Translations under genes and position numbers: made by a program
Shown here: piece after piece, positions 20,010 through 28,428 of the stretch
Layout of the letters: each line of letters begins with the position of its first letter
How positions within the stretch are numbered: position 1 is the first letter of the stretch
Notes under the pieces: generated by a model
Database searches by the model: none
Told to the model about the DNA's origin: nothing
What the model saw: the letters and a program-made list of their open reading frames with translations, nothing else
Assembly (NCBI RefSeq): GCF_010500215.1
Contig: NZ_JAAGOY010000008.1
Coordinates: 62,001-126,000 of the forward strand
Direction of reading: 5' to 3'
DNA: 64,000 bases
DNA from: Aliiroseovarius sp. PrR006
Lineage (GTDB): Bacteria; Pseudomonadota; Alphaproteobacteria; Rhodobacterales; Rhodobacteraceae

Positions 20010-21335
20010 TTAGCCCGTGTTCGTAGACAAGCAATCCGCCAAACGTTCAAAGCTGGCGCGCGTGCCCACCACCTCAGGTTCTGCCAAGAACCCATCAATC
20101 TTCGACCAGGACTCAATCGCATGATCCAGCATCGCATCTGATCCTGCGGAATAAAGCCCGGCTTGGATCATCATTTCGGACCGATCATAAAGACCCAACA
20201 ATTGGCGACCTTCCATGATCAGGGCGTTTTCCGCGTCCGCGGCGGCTTCCGGAAGGGCGCGCGATACCGACCGCAACACATCGATTGCTGGGAACCGCCC
20301 GCGCTCCGCGATCTTGCGATCCAGCACGACATGCCCATCCAGAACGCCGCGCAGGATATCCGCGACGGGTTCCTCCATATCTGACCCAGCTACAAGGACA
20401 GAGAGCACAGCCGTGATGTCACCGGTCTGACCGACGCCCGGGCCAGCACGTTCACAAAGCAACGTAATCTGCTGCGTTGTGGACGGGGGATACCCGCGTA
20501 GAGTTCCGTTCTCACCCGAGGCAAGCGCAATCTCGCGATGGGCCTCGGCAAATCGTGTAATGCTGTCAGCCAGAAACAACACCTGCCGCCCCAGATCGCG
20601 GAAATGTTCAGCGACCGACATGGCCATCCACGCGCACCGGCGTCGCATCATCGGTGATTGGTCCGATGTCGCGGCGACGACAACGGCGCGTTTCATCCCT
20701 TGCTCGCCCAACACACGTTCAACAAACTCGCGCACCTCACGCCCACGCTCGCCGATAAGTGCGATCACGACCACATCTGCATGCACACCGCGTGCCAGTT
20801 TGGCCAGCAACGTTGATTTCCCAACCCCGGATCCTGCAAAAAGCCCAATCCGCTGCCCGGAAACAATTGGAAGAAAGGTGTTGAAAACAGTCATTCCGGT
20901 CTCAAGCCGGGCGCCCAGCGGGCGGCGCGTGGTTGGGTTTGGCACCTCGCCCTTCAATGCGCGCATCTGTGTCCCCTGGAGGATAGGCTGACCGTCAAGA
21001 CTTTGCCCCAGCGGATCCACAACACGCCCGATCCAACTGTCATCCGGGGCGATACTGGTTCCTCCCAACAACACAACCTCGTCCCCAATCTGAAGCCCTG
21101 CGCAATCTCCATCCGGCAGGACAGAAATATCTCCGCCCGACAGGCCCAGAACCTCGCCCATCCGGGGTGCCCCCGCGCGCGGATGGATTTGCACCAGATC
21201 CGCCTGAGCCGCGGACTTCGTAAGCCCGGACACCTCGACCATTCCTTGCCGAATGTGGGTCACGCGCCCGATCTGTCGAACGATCTGCAGTGATGCAAGC
21301 GCTGCGGACACCTGCTCGAACCCAACATTGTGCAT
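20010..21335 (-). CDS. fliI: Flagellar type III export ATPase FliI
   Basis: ATPase that energises flagellar protein export, 441 residues with the chosen start. Walker A reads GLFAGSGVGKST; other signatures are 'VVALIGERGREVREFVE' and 'YPPSTTQQITLLCERAG'. The start was set at the ATG giving MHNVGFEQV, 7 nt after AGGAG; the open frame continues upstream through flgB without coding character. Divergent from flgB across 87 nt. Its usual partner FliH was not seen here. Confidence 0.95.
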   Translation of the reverse strand: MHNVGFEQVSAALASLQIVRQIGRVTHIRQGMVEVSGLTKSAAQADLVQIHPRAGAPRMGEVLGLSGGDISVLPDGDCAGLQIGDEVVLLGGTSIAPDDSWIGRVVDPLGQSLDGQPILQGTQMRALKGEVPNPTTRRPLGARLETGMTVFNTFLPIVSGQRIGLFAGSGVGKSTLLAKLARGVHADVVVIALIGERGREVREFVERVLGEQGMKRAVVVAATSDQSPMMRRRCAWMAMSVAEHFRDLGRQVLFLADSITRFAEAHREIALASGENGTLRGYPPSTTQQITLLCERAGPGVGQTGDITAVLSVLVAGSDMEEPVADILRGVLDGHVVLDRKIAERGRFPAIDVLRSVSRALPEAAADAENALIMEGRQLLGLYDRSEMMIQAGLYSAGSDAMLDHAIESWSKIDGFLAEPEVVGTRASFERLADCLSTNTG

Positions 21336-21384
21336 CGGCATTCTCCTAAAATTTTCACTGAAACTGTTTATAAAGGAATCAGGG

Positions 21385-21399
21385 TTAAGCCTTGGTTGA
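21385..21399. promoter_or_regulatory. Possible CtrA-binding site in the fliI-flgB promoter region
   Basis: TTAA followed by 7 nt and TTGA matches the CtrA full site TTAA-N7-TTAA at 7 of 8 positions. It sits between divergent fliI and flgB, genes of a class that CtrA controls in related bacteria. A single near-match can occur by chance. Confidence 0.35.
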
Positions 21400-21422
21400 A
21401 GCCAATCGAGGGAGAAGCCCCG

Positions 21423-21815
21423 ATGTTTGAAAAATTGACCATTTTTGCCAAGGCAAACGACCTTGCGCTCCATGCTGCAGCACGGCAGTCCGTTATCGCG
21501 CAAAACGTGGCGAATGCGGACACGCCGGGGTATCGCGCCCGCGACGTCGCCTCGTTTGCCGAGACGTATAAACCCGACCGCCCCGACCAGATGCGCGCGA
21601 CGCGCAGTGGGCATTTCGGGGCAGATATATCCGCGCGCCCCGCTACAGAAAGCAAAGTCGTCTATCGCGCTGGTGCGACGTCGCCCAACGGGAACTCGGT
21701 GTCGCTTGAGACCGAGATGATGATGGCCGCTGAAACCAAGCGGGATCACGATATGGCGCTGGCTGTCTACAAGTCCACGCTGGGCATTGTGCGCAGTTCA
21801 CTGGGGCGGAGGTAA
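21423..21815 (+). CDS. flgB: Flagellar basal-body rod protein FlgB
   Basis: Proximal rod subunit, 130 residues. The rod/hook signature 'QSVIAQNVANADTPGYRARD' is near the N-terminus, and the C-terminal helix region reads 'AAETKRDHDMALAVYKSTL'. The start is the ATG giving MFEKLTIF, behind a GGGAG site; upstream residues in frame overlap the promoter region. First gene of a rod/hook-basal-body operon, 6 nt before flgC. Confidence 0.93.
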   Translation: MFEKLTIFAKANDLALHAAARQSVIAQNVANADTPGYRARDVASFAETYKPDRPDQMRATRSGHFGADISARPATESKVVYRAGATSPNGNSVSLETEMMMAAETKRDHDMALAVYKSTLGIVRSSLGRR

Positions 21816-21821
21816 CAGGCC

Positions 21822-22214
21822 ATGAGTGATCTTCGCAATTCGGTCGCCGCCGCCGCATCCGGCATGAAAAGTCAGGCCAATCGCTTGCGCCACGTATCTG
21901 AGAACATCGCCAATGTGGACACACCTGGTTATCGCAGGAAAATGGTCAGCTTCCAGACGGCCCTTGAAGGTGGGCGCGCCACCGGGCTGGTGGAGACAGG
22001 TCGCGTCCAATTGGACAAAACCACCCTGCCCAGCATCTATGATCCCTCGCATCCGCTCGCCGATGAGAGTGGTCATTATCAAGGCTCGAACGTGGATCTT
22101 GTGATCGAGATCGCGGACGCCCGAGAAGCGCAGCGTAGCTATGAGGCCAACCTGAAAATGTTCGACCAGTCGCGCCAGATGTCGCGCGGGCTGTTGGATT
22201 TGCTGCGCCGGTAA
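21822..22214 (+). CDS. flgC: Flagellar basal-body rod protein FlgC
   Basis: Proximal rod subunit, 130 residues, with the signature 'SENIANVDTPGYRRKMVSF', the conserved 'SNVDLVIEIADAREAQRSYE' region and a coiled C-terminal end. Follows flgB by 6 nt and precedes fliE by 11 nt, matching the usual flgB-flgC-fliE order. Confidence 0.95.
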   Translation: MSDLRNSVAAAASGMKSQANRLRHVSENIANVDTPGYRRKMVSFQTALEGGRATGLVETGRVQLDKTTLPSIYDPSHPLADESGHYQGSNVDLVIEIADAREAQRSYEANLKMFDQSRQMSRGLLDLLRR

Positions 22215-22225
22215 AAGGATAGATT

Positions 22226-22516
22226 ATGGATATTCGTGCAACCCTTGCCTCGCAACAATACGCGGCCTCGCGTCAGGCGGCTCAGCCGACAGCAAACAAT
22301 GAACAAAAAGTGAACGAATTTGCGGGTGTCGCGCAGGACTTCGCGCAGACCCTGCAAAACGGCGAGCGCACCGCGATGGCCGCACTGTCTGGTGATGCCG
22401 ATCCGCATGCTTTGGTGCAGGCGCTGGCCCAAACCGAGCTGGCCGTTGAAACCGCGGTAACGGTCCGCGACAAGGTGGTCGAAGCCTATCAGGAAATCCT
22501 AAGGATGCCGGTCTGA
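22226..22516 (+). CDS. fliE: Flagellar hook-basal body complex protein FliE
   Basis: 96-residue MS-ring/rod junction protein. The C-terminal part 'ALAQTELAVETAVTVRDKVV' and 'EAYQEILRMPV' is the FliE signature. Its stop overlaps the fliQ start by one base (TGATG). Confidence 0.93.
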   Translation: MDIRATLASQQYAASRQAAQPTANNEQKVNEFAGVAQDFAQTLQNGERTAMAALSGDADPHALVQALAQTELAVETAVTVRDKVVEAYQEILRMPV

Positions 22517-22782
22517 TGGACGAGATTATCTTCTACGACACGCTGCGCGCGGGGCTATGGGACGCGGTTCTGATTTCGCTACCCATTCTGTCAGTCGCTC
22601 TGATCGCCGGCCTAATCGTTGGCCTGTTCCAGGCGCTAACCTCGATCCAAGAGATGACCCTGACATTCGTGCCCAAGCTTGTGGCCATTCTGGTCGTCTT
22701 CTGGGGCAGCATGGGCTTCATGACCGAAACGCTGGTCAGCTTTTTCCAGCTGCGCGTCGTTCCCTTGATTGCAGGAGGATGA
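22516..22782 (+). CDS. fliQ: Flagellar export gate protein FliQ
   Basis: 88-residue, two-helix membrane protein of the export gate. Shows 'LPILSVALIAGLIVGLFQAL' followed by 'TSIQEMTLTFVPKLVA', the family's hallmark. The other gate proteins (FliP, FliR, FlhA, FlhB) are not in this window. Confidence 0.95.
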   Translation: MDEIIFYDTLRAGLWDAVLISLPILSVALIAGLIVGLFQALTSIQEMTLTFVPKLVAILVVFWGSMGFMTETLVSFFQLRVVPLIAGG

Positions 22783-22783
22783 G

Positions 22784-23506
22784 ATGGACAATATCGGCTA
22801 TACGTCCCTGACACGGCAATCCGGCTTAATGCGCGAGATGCAAAGCATCGCCAACAATATTGCCAATGCCTCGACCACTGGATTTCGGCGCGAAGGCGTG
22901 ATTTTTTCCGAGTATATTCATGCACTTGAGCGGGATGACCCCTCACTTTCCATGGCGACAGCCAACACACGGGCGCTGAACTTGGAACAAGGTGCTTTGA
23001 CCCAAACTGGCGGTACTTTCGACTTCGCCATCGAAGGCGATGGCTTCTTTCTGTTGGACGGACCAACCGGCCAATTCTTAACCCGCGCAGGTGTCTTTAC
23101 GCCATCCGCCGAGGGCGAGCTTGTAACCCCTGACGGCTATCGCTTGCTGGATGGTGGCGGGGCGCCGGTGTTCATTCCACCTGATGCGAAAACCGTGTCG
23201 ATGGCAGCGGACGGAACGCTGTCTGCAGATGGGCGGGCGCTGGCCTTGATTGGGCTGTTCTCCCCCGTGGATCAAACGGATCTTCAGCACCGCGACGGCG
23301 TGCGATTTGAAGCCCCCGGCGGGGTCGAACCAGCCCTAACTGAGGCTTCAATCCTGCAAGGATTTGTCGAGGGGTCCAATGTCGATCCCATCGCAGAAAT
23401 CGCCCGCATGATCGAAGTCCAGCGCAGCTATGAGCTGGGTCAGAAATTCATGGAAAAAGAGGATGAACGCATCCGCTCGGTCACCAAAACGGTCATCGGA
23501 CAATAG
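22784..23506 (+). CDS. flgF: Flagellar basal-body rod protein FlgF
   Basis: Rod protein, 240 residues. N-terminus 'MQSIANNIANASTTGFRREG' and a C-terminal 'ARMIEVQRSYELGQKFM' helix frame the conserved 'FDFAIEGDGFFLL' core. The start is the ATG behind GGAGG, one base after the fliQ stop. Distinguished from FlgG by its shorter length and the presence of a clearer FlgG directly downstream. Confidence 0.93.
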   Translation: MDNIGYTSLTRQSGLMREMQSIANNIANASTTGFRREGVIFSEYIHALERDDPSLSMATANTRALNLEQGALTQTGGTFDFAIEGDGFFLLDGPTGQFLTRAGVFTPSAEGELVTPDGYRLLDGGGAPVFIPPDAKTVSMAADGTLSADGRALALIGLFSPVDQTDLQHRDGVRFEAPGGVEPALTEASILQGFVEGSNVDPIAEIARMIEVQRSYELGQKFMEKEDERIRSVTKTVIGQ

Positions 23507-23515
23507 GAGGCTTAA

Positions 23516-24301
23516 ATGCGCGCACTGAACATTGCAGCAACCGGGATGTTGGCCCAGCAAATGCGGGTCGAGACGATCTCGAACAACCTCGCGAACATGT
23601 CGACGACCGGCTACAACACCCGGCGGGCCGAGTTCGCGGACCTGCACTATCAGCAGGCCACGCGGGCGGGCACAATCAACGCTGCGGATGGGACGGTCTT
23701 GCCAACCGGCGTCCAGCTTGGGCTTGGGGTGCGTCCGACTTCGGTCACGATGATGGTACAGCAGGGGACGCTGGCGCAAACCAACGGCGACCTGGATCTG
23801 GCGATCGAGGGGCGCGGCTATTTGGAAGTTACCCTGCCTTCGGGCGCGTCGGGGTATACGCGGGACGGTGGGCTGAAACTGTCTGGCGACGGGCTGATCG
23901 TGACCTCGGACGGCTATCCTGTTGCGCCTGAAATCACCATTCCCAACGACGCGCGCCAGATCTCGATCAACGCAGATGGCGAGGTCTACGCCTATTTCGA
24001 CAACACCATCGAACCCGAGCTTATGGGCGCCTTCACCCTTGCCAGTTTCACCAATGACAAGGGACTTGAAGCGATCGGCTCGAACCTGTTTCGCGAAACG
24101 CCTGCCTCGGGTCCTGCTTTTGTTGGCACCCCCGGCACGGACGGGCGCGGGACATTGCGGCAGGGCTATCTGGAGAACAGCTCGGTCGACGCGGTGCGCG
24201 AAATCACCGAGCTGATCGCGGCCCAGCGCGGCTATGAGCTGAACTCGAAAGTCATCACTGCGGCCGATCAGATGCTTGCGGCAACCACACAGGTGCGCTG
24301 A
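23516..24301 (+). CDS. flgG: Flagellar distal rod protein FlgG
   Basis: 261 residues, beginning MRALNIAATGMLAQQ with the 'TISNNLANMSTTGYNTRRAE' signature and ending in 'ELIAAQRGYELNSKVI'. The 'NGDLDLAIEGRGYLEV' core is typical. Overlaps flgA by one base. Confidence 0.97.
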   Translation: MRALNIAATGMLAQQMRVETISNNLANMSTTGYNTRRAEFADLHYQQATRAGTINAADGTVLPTGVQLGLGVRPTSVTMMVQQGTLAQTNGDLDLAIEGRGYLEVTLPSGASGYTRDGGLKLSGDGLIVTSDGYPVAPEITIPNDARQISINADGEVYAYFDNTIEPELMGAFTLASFTNDKGLEAIGSNLFRETPASGPAFVGTPGTDGRGTLRQGYLENSSVDAVREITELIAAQRGYELNSKVITAADQMLAATTQVR

Positions 24302-24735
24302 TGAGACGGTTTCTAACACTTGTTCTGATGTGGATCACACTGCCGGCCGCAGCCGACACCGTCGTCGCAGCCAAAAACCTGCGGCCCGGCATGATTATCT
24401 CGGCGACAGACGTAAAACTGGTCGCGTCCGAGATCCCGGGCGGTTTTCAGTTGCTCGAGGACATTATCGGGCAAGAAGCGCGCGTGGTGCTGTATGCCGG
24501 GCGGCCCGTTCTACCAAACGACATCGGCCCGCCTGCTTTGATCGACCGGAACCAAATCGTCACCTTGGTCTATACCGCCGGGCCGATGACCATTCTGGCC
24601 GAAGGGCGCAGCCTTGGGCGCGGCGCGGTCGGTGACCGTGTGCGGGTAATGAACCTGTCATCGCGCACAACGATCACTGGCTCGGTCTCGTCCAATGGCG
24701 ATGTCATTGTCTCGAACTCTCACACCCATTTTTGA
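24301..24735 (+). CDS. flgA: Flagellar P-ring assembly chaperone FlgA
   Basis: 144-residue periplasmic protein with a cleavable N-terminal signal (hydrophobic 'FLTLVLMWITLPAAADT'). The SAF-like domain contains 'ILAEGRSLGRGAVGDRVRVMN' parts; Salmonella FlgA is longer, so this is the short alphaproteobacterial form. Helps assemble the FlgI P-ring, whose gene is not seen here. Confidence 0.9.
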   Translation: MRRFLTLVLMWITLPAAADTVVAAKNLRPGMIISATDVKLVASEIPGGFQLLEDIIGQEARVVLYAGRPVLPNDIGPPALIDRNQIVTLVYTAGPMTILAEGRSLGRGAVGDRVRVMNLSSRTTITGSVSSNGDVIVSNSHTHF

Positions 24736-24747
24736 CAAGGAAACCCC

Positions 24748-25476
24748 ATGCGTTTGACCCTGCCCATCCTGATCCTGACCATGGCGGTGACTGCCTGTTC
24801 CCGCATGGAAAATGTCGGCAAAGCCCCCGCGCTGAACCCCGTTGAAATGAGCGCAGAACATCAGGCGATGCATGCCTCGGCACTGCCGCAGGATCTTCCG
24901 CGGTCGGGTGTGGTGTACCGATCATCCTTATGGAGCGGCGGGCGACAATCTTTGCTTGGCGATCGACGCGCCCAGAAAGCAGGCGACATTCTGACCGTGG
25001 TGATCGAGATTAACGATCGTGCCGAGTTCTCGAACAGCTCATCCCGCGCGCGTGGCGGTTCCGAGGACATGGGCGTTCCCCACCTGTTTGGGATCCCGCA
25101 GGCAATCGACGGCGCGCTACCCGAGGGCGCCTCGATGGCGAATGCCGTTGGAGTATCGTCAAGCAGTGCGTTCAATGGCAATGGATCTGTCAAACGAAAC
25201 GAGAAGTTGGAACTGCGCGTGGCGGCGACCGTCTTGGGCACGCTGCCGAATGGCGTATTGAAGATTCAGGGCACGCAAGAGGTCCGGGTCAATTTCGAAC
25301 TGCGCGAGCTTTTGGTGACCGGGTTCGTGCGGCCCGAGGACATCTCGCGCCAGAACGAGATTCCGTACGACAAGATCGCCTCGGCCCGCATTTCGTATGG
25401 CGGTCGCGGTCAGATCACCGATGTCCAACAACCCCGCTACGGTCAGCAGATCGTTGACATCATTCTTCCGTATTAA
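24748..25476 (+). CDS. flgH: Flagellar L-ring lipoprotein FlgH
   Basis: 242-residue outer-membrane ring protein. A lipoprotein signal ends at a Cys within 'AVTACSR'. Core motifs are 'GDILTVVIEINDRAEFSNSS' and 'LPNGVLKIQGTQEVRVNFE', and it ends with the characteristic 'QQPRYGQQIVDIILPY'. Confidence 0.96.
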   Translation: MRLTLPILILTMAVTACSRMENVGKAPALNPVEMSAEHQAMHASALPQDLPRSGVVYRSSLWSGGRQSLLGDRRAQKAGDILTVVIEINDRAEFSNSSSRARGGSEDMGVPHLFGIPQAIDGALPEGASMANAVGVSSSSAFNGNGSVKRNEKLELRVAATVLGTLPNGVLKIQGTQEVRVNFELRELLVTGFVRPEDISRQNEIPYDKIASARISYGGRGQITDVQQPRYGQQIVDIILPY

Positions 25477-25487
25477 AGGGGGTCAAG

Positions 25488-25979
25488 ATGGGTAAAATCA
25501 TTCCACTCATACTGGCCCTGACCGGGCTTGGGGTCGGCGCGGGGGCAGGCATGATGCTGCAGCCTGAACCCGAACCTGTCGCGATGAATCCTTGCGGTGA
25601 CACAGATCTTGCCGCAAAGGACGACCACGAAGACACGGCCGAAGACGCGCCCACGGATACCGAGTTCGTGAAGGTCAACAACCAGTTCGTGGTGCCTGTC
25701 GTCGCCGATGGCAACATCTCGTCTCTTGTGGTGATGTCGCTGAACATCGAGGTCGAACTGGGCGGGCGCGAGACGGTTTACCAACGCGAACCCAAACTAC
25801 GCGACGAATTCCTGCAGGTGATGTTCAACCACGCCAACACGGGCGGATTTGACGGCGCGTTCACGCAACCAAGCCGCTTGGGCCCTCTTCGCAAGGCTCT
25901 GCTTGAGGTGGCACAATCCATTCTGGGGCCGACTGTGAAAGACGTGCTGGTAACAAATATCGTGCGACAGGACACCTAA
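25488..25979 (+). CDS. fliL: Flagellar basal body-associated protein FliL
   Basis: 163-residue protein with a single N-terminal membrane helix, an acidic stretch (DDHEDTAEDAPTDTE), then the periplasmic domain containing 'VVMSLNIEVELGG' and 'LREVAQSILGPTVKDVLVTN'-like segments. FliL sits next to the stator and modulates motor function. Last gene of the flgB operon. Confidence 0.85.
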   Translation: MGKIIPLILALTGLGVGAGAGMMLQPEPEPVAMNPCGDTDLAAKDDHEDTAEDAPTDTEFVKVNNQFVVPVVADGNISSLVVMSLNIEVELGGRETVYQREPKLRDEFLQVMFNHANTGGFDGAFTQPSRLGPLRKALLEVAQSILGPTVKDVLVTNIVRQDT

Positions 25980-26076
25980 GTTCTCGACGACTTTGATGGT
26001 CGAACGCTCTGTACTGTTTGAAACACTTCAACCTGCCAAGCGATGTTGTTAGTCTGCCCGCAAGGGAGACCGTTGA

Positions 26077-26730
26077 ATGCAGCTAAAATCCGTGGACGTG
26101 TCGAAGACCGCATCAGCCACCACCATCATTTTCGAGGCGCTGAAACAGGCCATCGTCGAAGGTGAGTTGGAGGACGGCACCCCGTTACGACAGGATGAAA
26201 TTGCCAAGATGTTCAACACTTCGCGCATCCCAGTTCGTGAAGCGATCCTGAAGCTGGAAGAACACGGGTTGGTGACATCACAGCGATACAAAGGGGCGGT
26301 TGTCTCGTCCCTGTCGCAGGATGAAGTGCGCGAGATCTTCGACTTCCGTGCCTTGTTGGAACCGCATGTCATCGCGCAAGCTGTTCCAAAGATGGATGCC
26401 GAGACGCTGCGCACCGCCCGCGGGCATTATGAAGCGCTGGCCTCGTCGAACGATTCTTCGGAATGGGGCGATCTGAACCGGAAGTTTCATGCGACACATT
26501 ATTCAGCCAGTGGCCTTACTTATCATCTGGCTGCCATCGACAACGCCCTGAATCGGATCGACCGCTATCTGCGGGCGCGCATCATGATGGATGATGGCAT
26601 GATCCGCGCCAACCATGATCACCTGATGATACAAGAAGCATGCGAGGCTGGGGACGCGCAAAGGGCGGCCGAGCTAACTCTGACACATATCCAAGAGGCA
26701 CGCGACAAGCTGTTGGCCTATTTGAAGTAA
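26077..26730 (+). CDS. GntR family (FadR/FCD subfamily) transcriptional regulator
   Basis: 217 residues: N-terminal winged helix (about residues 15-75, with 'LRQDEIAKMFNTSRIPVREA') and an all-helical FCD ligand domain containing the metal-binding His pattern (NRKFHATHY, then HDHLMI). These regulators commonly sense organic acids and repress transport or catabolic genes. It stands next to the FAH-hydrolase/ABC importer cluster on the opposite strand, its most likely target. Confidence 0.9.
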   Translation: MQLKSVDVSKTASATTIIFEALKQAIVEGELEDGTPLRQDEIAKMFNTSRIPVREAILKLEEHGLVTSQRYKGAVVSSLSQDEVREIFDFRALLEPHVIAQAVPKMDAETLRTARGHYEALASSNDSSEWGDLNRKFHATHYSASGLTYHLAAIDNALNRIDRYLRARIMMDDGMIRANHDHLMIQEACEAGDAQRAAELTLTHIQEARDKLLAYLK

Positions 26731-26749
26731 GTTTCGGAAGAACCGGTCC

Positions 26750-27436
26750 TTACGCGATATGCGTGGTGACGCTGCCCAGCCCATTGATCTGCGCAACGCA
26801 GGTGTCACCGGACTCAAGCGGCCCCACATTTTCTGGCGTTCCGGTGAAAATCAGGTCACCCGCGCTCAGCTCGACCAGCGTCGACAGATAGGCAATCACA
26901 TCCGCAACCGGCCAGATCAGGTCAGAGATGTCCGAGTTCTGGCGCGTCTCGCCATTCACGCTTAACGAGATGGCGCCTTTGGAGAAGTGCCCCACCCCGG
27001 CCACGGGGTGCAGTGCGCCGCAGGGGGCTGACCGGTCAAACCCCTTGGCCATATCCCACGGACGCCCGTTCGATTTTGCGTCCGCTTGGACATCGCGCCG
27101 GGTCAGGTCGTTACCGACTGCATAGCCCCAGACATGATCCAACGCGGCGTCGGCGGCAATATTCGCACCGTCTTTACCAATTGCCACAACCAGCTCAACC
27201 TCGTGATGCAAGTTCGACGTGCCCGGCGGGTACGGGATGCTCGCCCCATCCGCGACCAGCGCATCCGCGGGCTTGGAAAAGAAGAAAGGCAGTTCCCGAT
27301 CCGGGTTTGACCCCATCTCGCGCGCGTGGGCGGCGTAGTTCTGCCCAACACAGAAAATCCGACGCACGGGAAATTTCTGGTCCGAGCCAGCGATGGGAAG
27401 AAACGGTTGTGCGGGAGCGGGAATGGCCCAAGTCAT
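26750..27436 (-). CDS. Fumarylacetoacetate hydrolase family protein
   Basis: 228-residue FAH-fold metalloenzyme. Metal ligands are in 'LHHEVELVVAIG'; other signatures are 'GYAVGNDLTRRDVQ' and 'GDLIFTGTPENVG'. The overall pattern, including 'RRIFCVGQNYAAHAREMG', resembles fumarylpyruvate hydrolases more than fumarylacetoacetase. It would cleave a beta-diketo acid carbon-carbon bond. The start ATG overlaps the alkaline-phosphatase-like stop by 4 nt; a longer upstream frame lacks support. Confidence 0.85.
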   Translation of the reverse strand: MTWAIPAPAQPFLPIAGSDQKFPVRRIFCVGQNYAAHAREMGSNPDRELPFFFSKPADALVADGASIPYPPGTSNLHHEVELVVAIGKDGANIAADAALDHVWGYAVGNDLTRRDVQADAKSNGRPWDMAKGFDRSAPCGALHPVAGVGHFSKGAISLSVNGETRQNSDISDLIWPVADVIAYLSTLVELSAGDLIFTGTPENVGPLESGDTCVAQINGLGSVTTHIA

Positions 27437-28269
27437 TTCAGGAACACCTTGCCTTTCATCGTATCTGCAATCGGTGCGCCCATCAGGGACAGAACGGTGG
27501 GCGCAAGCTGAGTTTGGCACAGAGTATCGCTGTCATCGACCACTTCCGCATCCCCAAAATAGTAAAGCGCGACGTCTTGTTGCACGTCTTCATGCCCGCC
27601 ATGATGGCCGCGATCCGTCTGGCCGTGATCGGCAGTGACGATCACCTCGTATCCTTGTTCCCGCCAGCGTTTGATAAACGGGGCCATCTGTTCGTCCATC
27701 TTGAAGCATGCGTCATCCATTTCTCGGCACTCGTGTCCAAAACGGTGGCCCATGCTGTCCAGCGTGCAGGTATGCAGAATGCCGTAGTCAATGCCCTTGC
27801 GTTCGCACAGCATAGTCAGCGTGCCGAACAGGTCGACATCGGCCGGGGTGCATTGGTTGATCAACCCGTATCCGGTCATAGAATGAAAGCGTCCGTGGTT
27901 GATGGTGTCGCTGTCGGGCTCGTCATATTCGACGTCCCGCACCACATCAAACGGCGCGCGGTTGAAGAACTCGGACCAGAAGGAATGCGTCACTGCGCCG
28001 GTAACACCTCCGGCCTTGCGGACTTGGCTGAAGATATCATCTTGCGACAGGCGGAAGACATCGTGGTTGCCGGTACAGCCATGTTCCTGCGGGGTGACGC
28101 CCGTATGGATCGACGCATAGCAGCTGGCCGAGGTCGACGGCAGTACAGCCCGCATTTTCAACAGCTTCGCATCCCCCGATTGCACCCAGCCTTCGAGGTT
28201 CCCGAAAAGCCGACGCCAGTTGCGATGCGGCACCCCGTCAATGATGAGAAGCAGGAGTTTTCTGTCCAT
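27433..28269 (-). CDS. Alkaline phosphatase superfamily protein (nucleotide pyrophosphatase-like)
   Basis: 278 residues of the phosphodiesterase/nucleotide-pyrophosphatase type. Metal ligands are visible in 'LLLIIDGVP' at the N-terminus and in 'ADHGQTDRGHHGGH'; the likely nucleophile lies in 'PSTSASCYASIHTG'. It has no signal peptide, so it acts in the cytoplasm, perhaps on a phospho-ester or phosphonate imported by the neighbouring ABC system. Coupled to the FAH-family gene by a 4-nt overlap. Confidence 0.8.
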   Translation of the reverse strand: MDRKLLLLIIDGVPHRNWRRLFGNLEGWVQSGDAKLLKMRAVLPSTSASCYASIHTGVTPQEHGCTGNHDVFRLSQDDIFSQVRKAGGVTGAVTHSFWSEFFNRAPFDVVRDVEYDEPDSDTINHGRFHSMTGYGLINQCTPADVDLFGTLTMLCERKGIDYGILHTCTLDSMGHRFGHECREMDDACFKMDEQMAPFIKRWREQGYEVIVTADHGQTDRGHHGGHEDVQQDVALYYFGDAEVVDDSDTLCQTQLAPTVLSLMGAPIADTMKGKVFLK

Positions 28270-28374
28270 GTCAGCGCCCTTCCAGATTGCGCGTTGATTT
28301 GCCTCAGACTAGGCGGGGGCCATCACGGATTTATGCAACGGACGCGTCAGAAAAGGGTCGCTTTTGGCCCGGAG

Positions 28375-28408
28375 AAAAGAAAACGGGGGCGCAACTACGG
28401 CGCCCCCG
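28375..28408 (-). terminator. Terminator between ABC operon and alkaline-phosphatase-like gene
   Basis: Perfect 9-bp GC stem (28384-28392 with 28400-28408, 7-nt loop) followed on the minus strand by TTTTCTTTT. It lies after the ABC ATPase stop and before the phosphatase-like gene, so the latter pair may need read-through or its own promoter. Confidence 0.85.
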
Positions 28409-28428
28409 GTGTGGTCGAAATCCAGCGA

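Noticed and set aside
20010-21749. 579-residue version of FliI starting inside flgB
   Set aside because: The extra N-terminal part is antisense to flgB and lacks family sequence; a well-placed AGGAG supports the short start.
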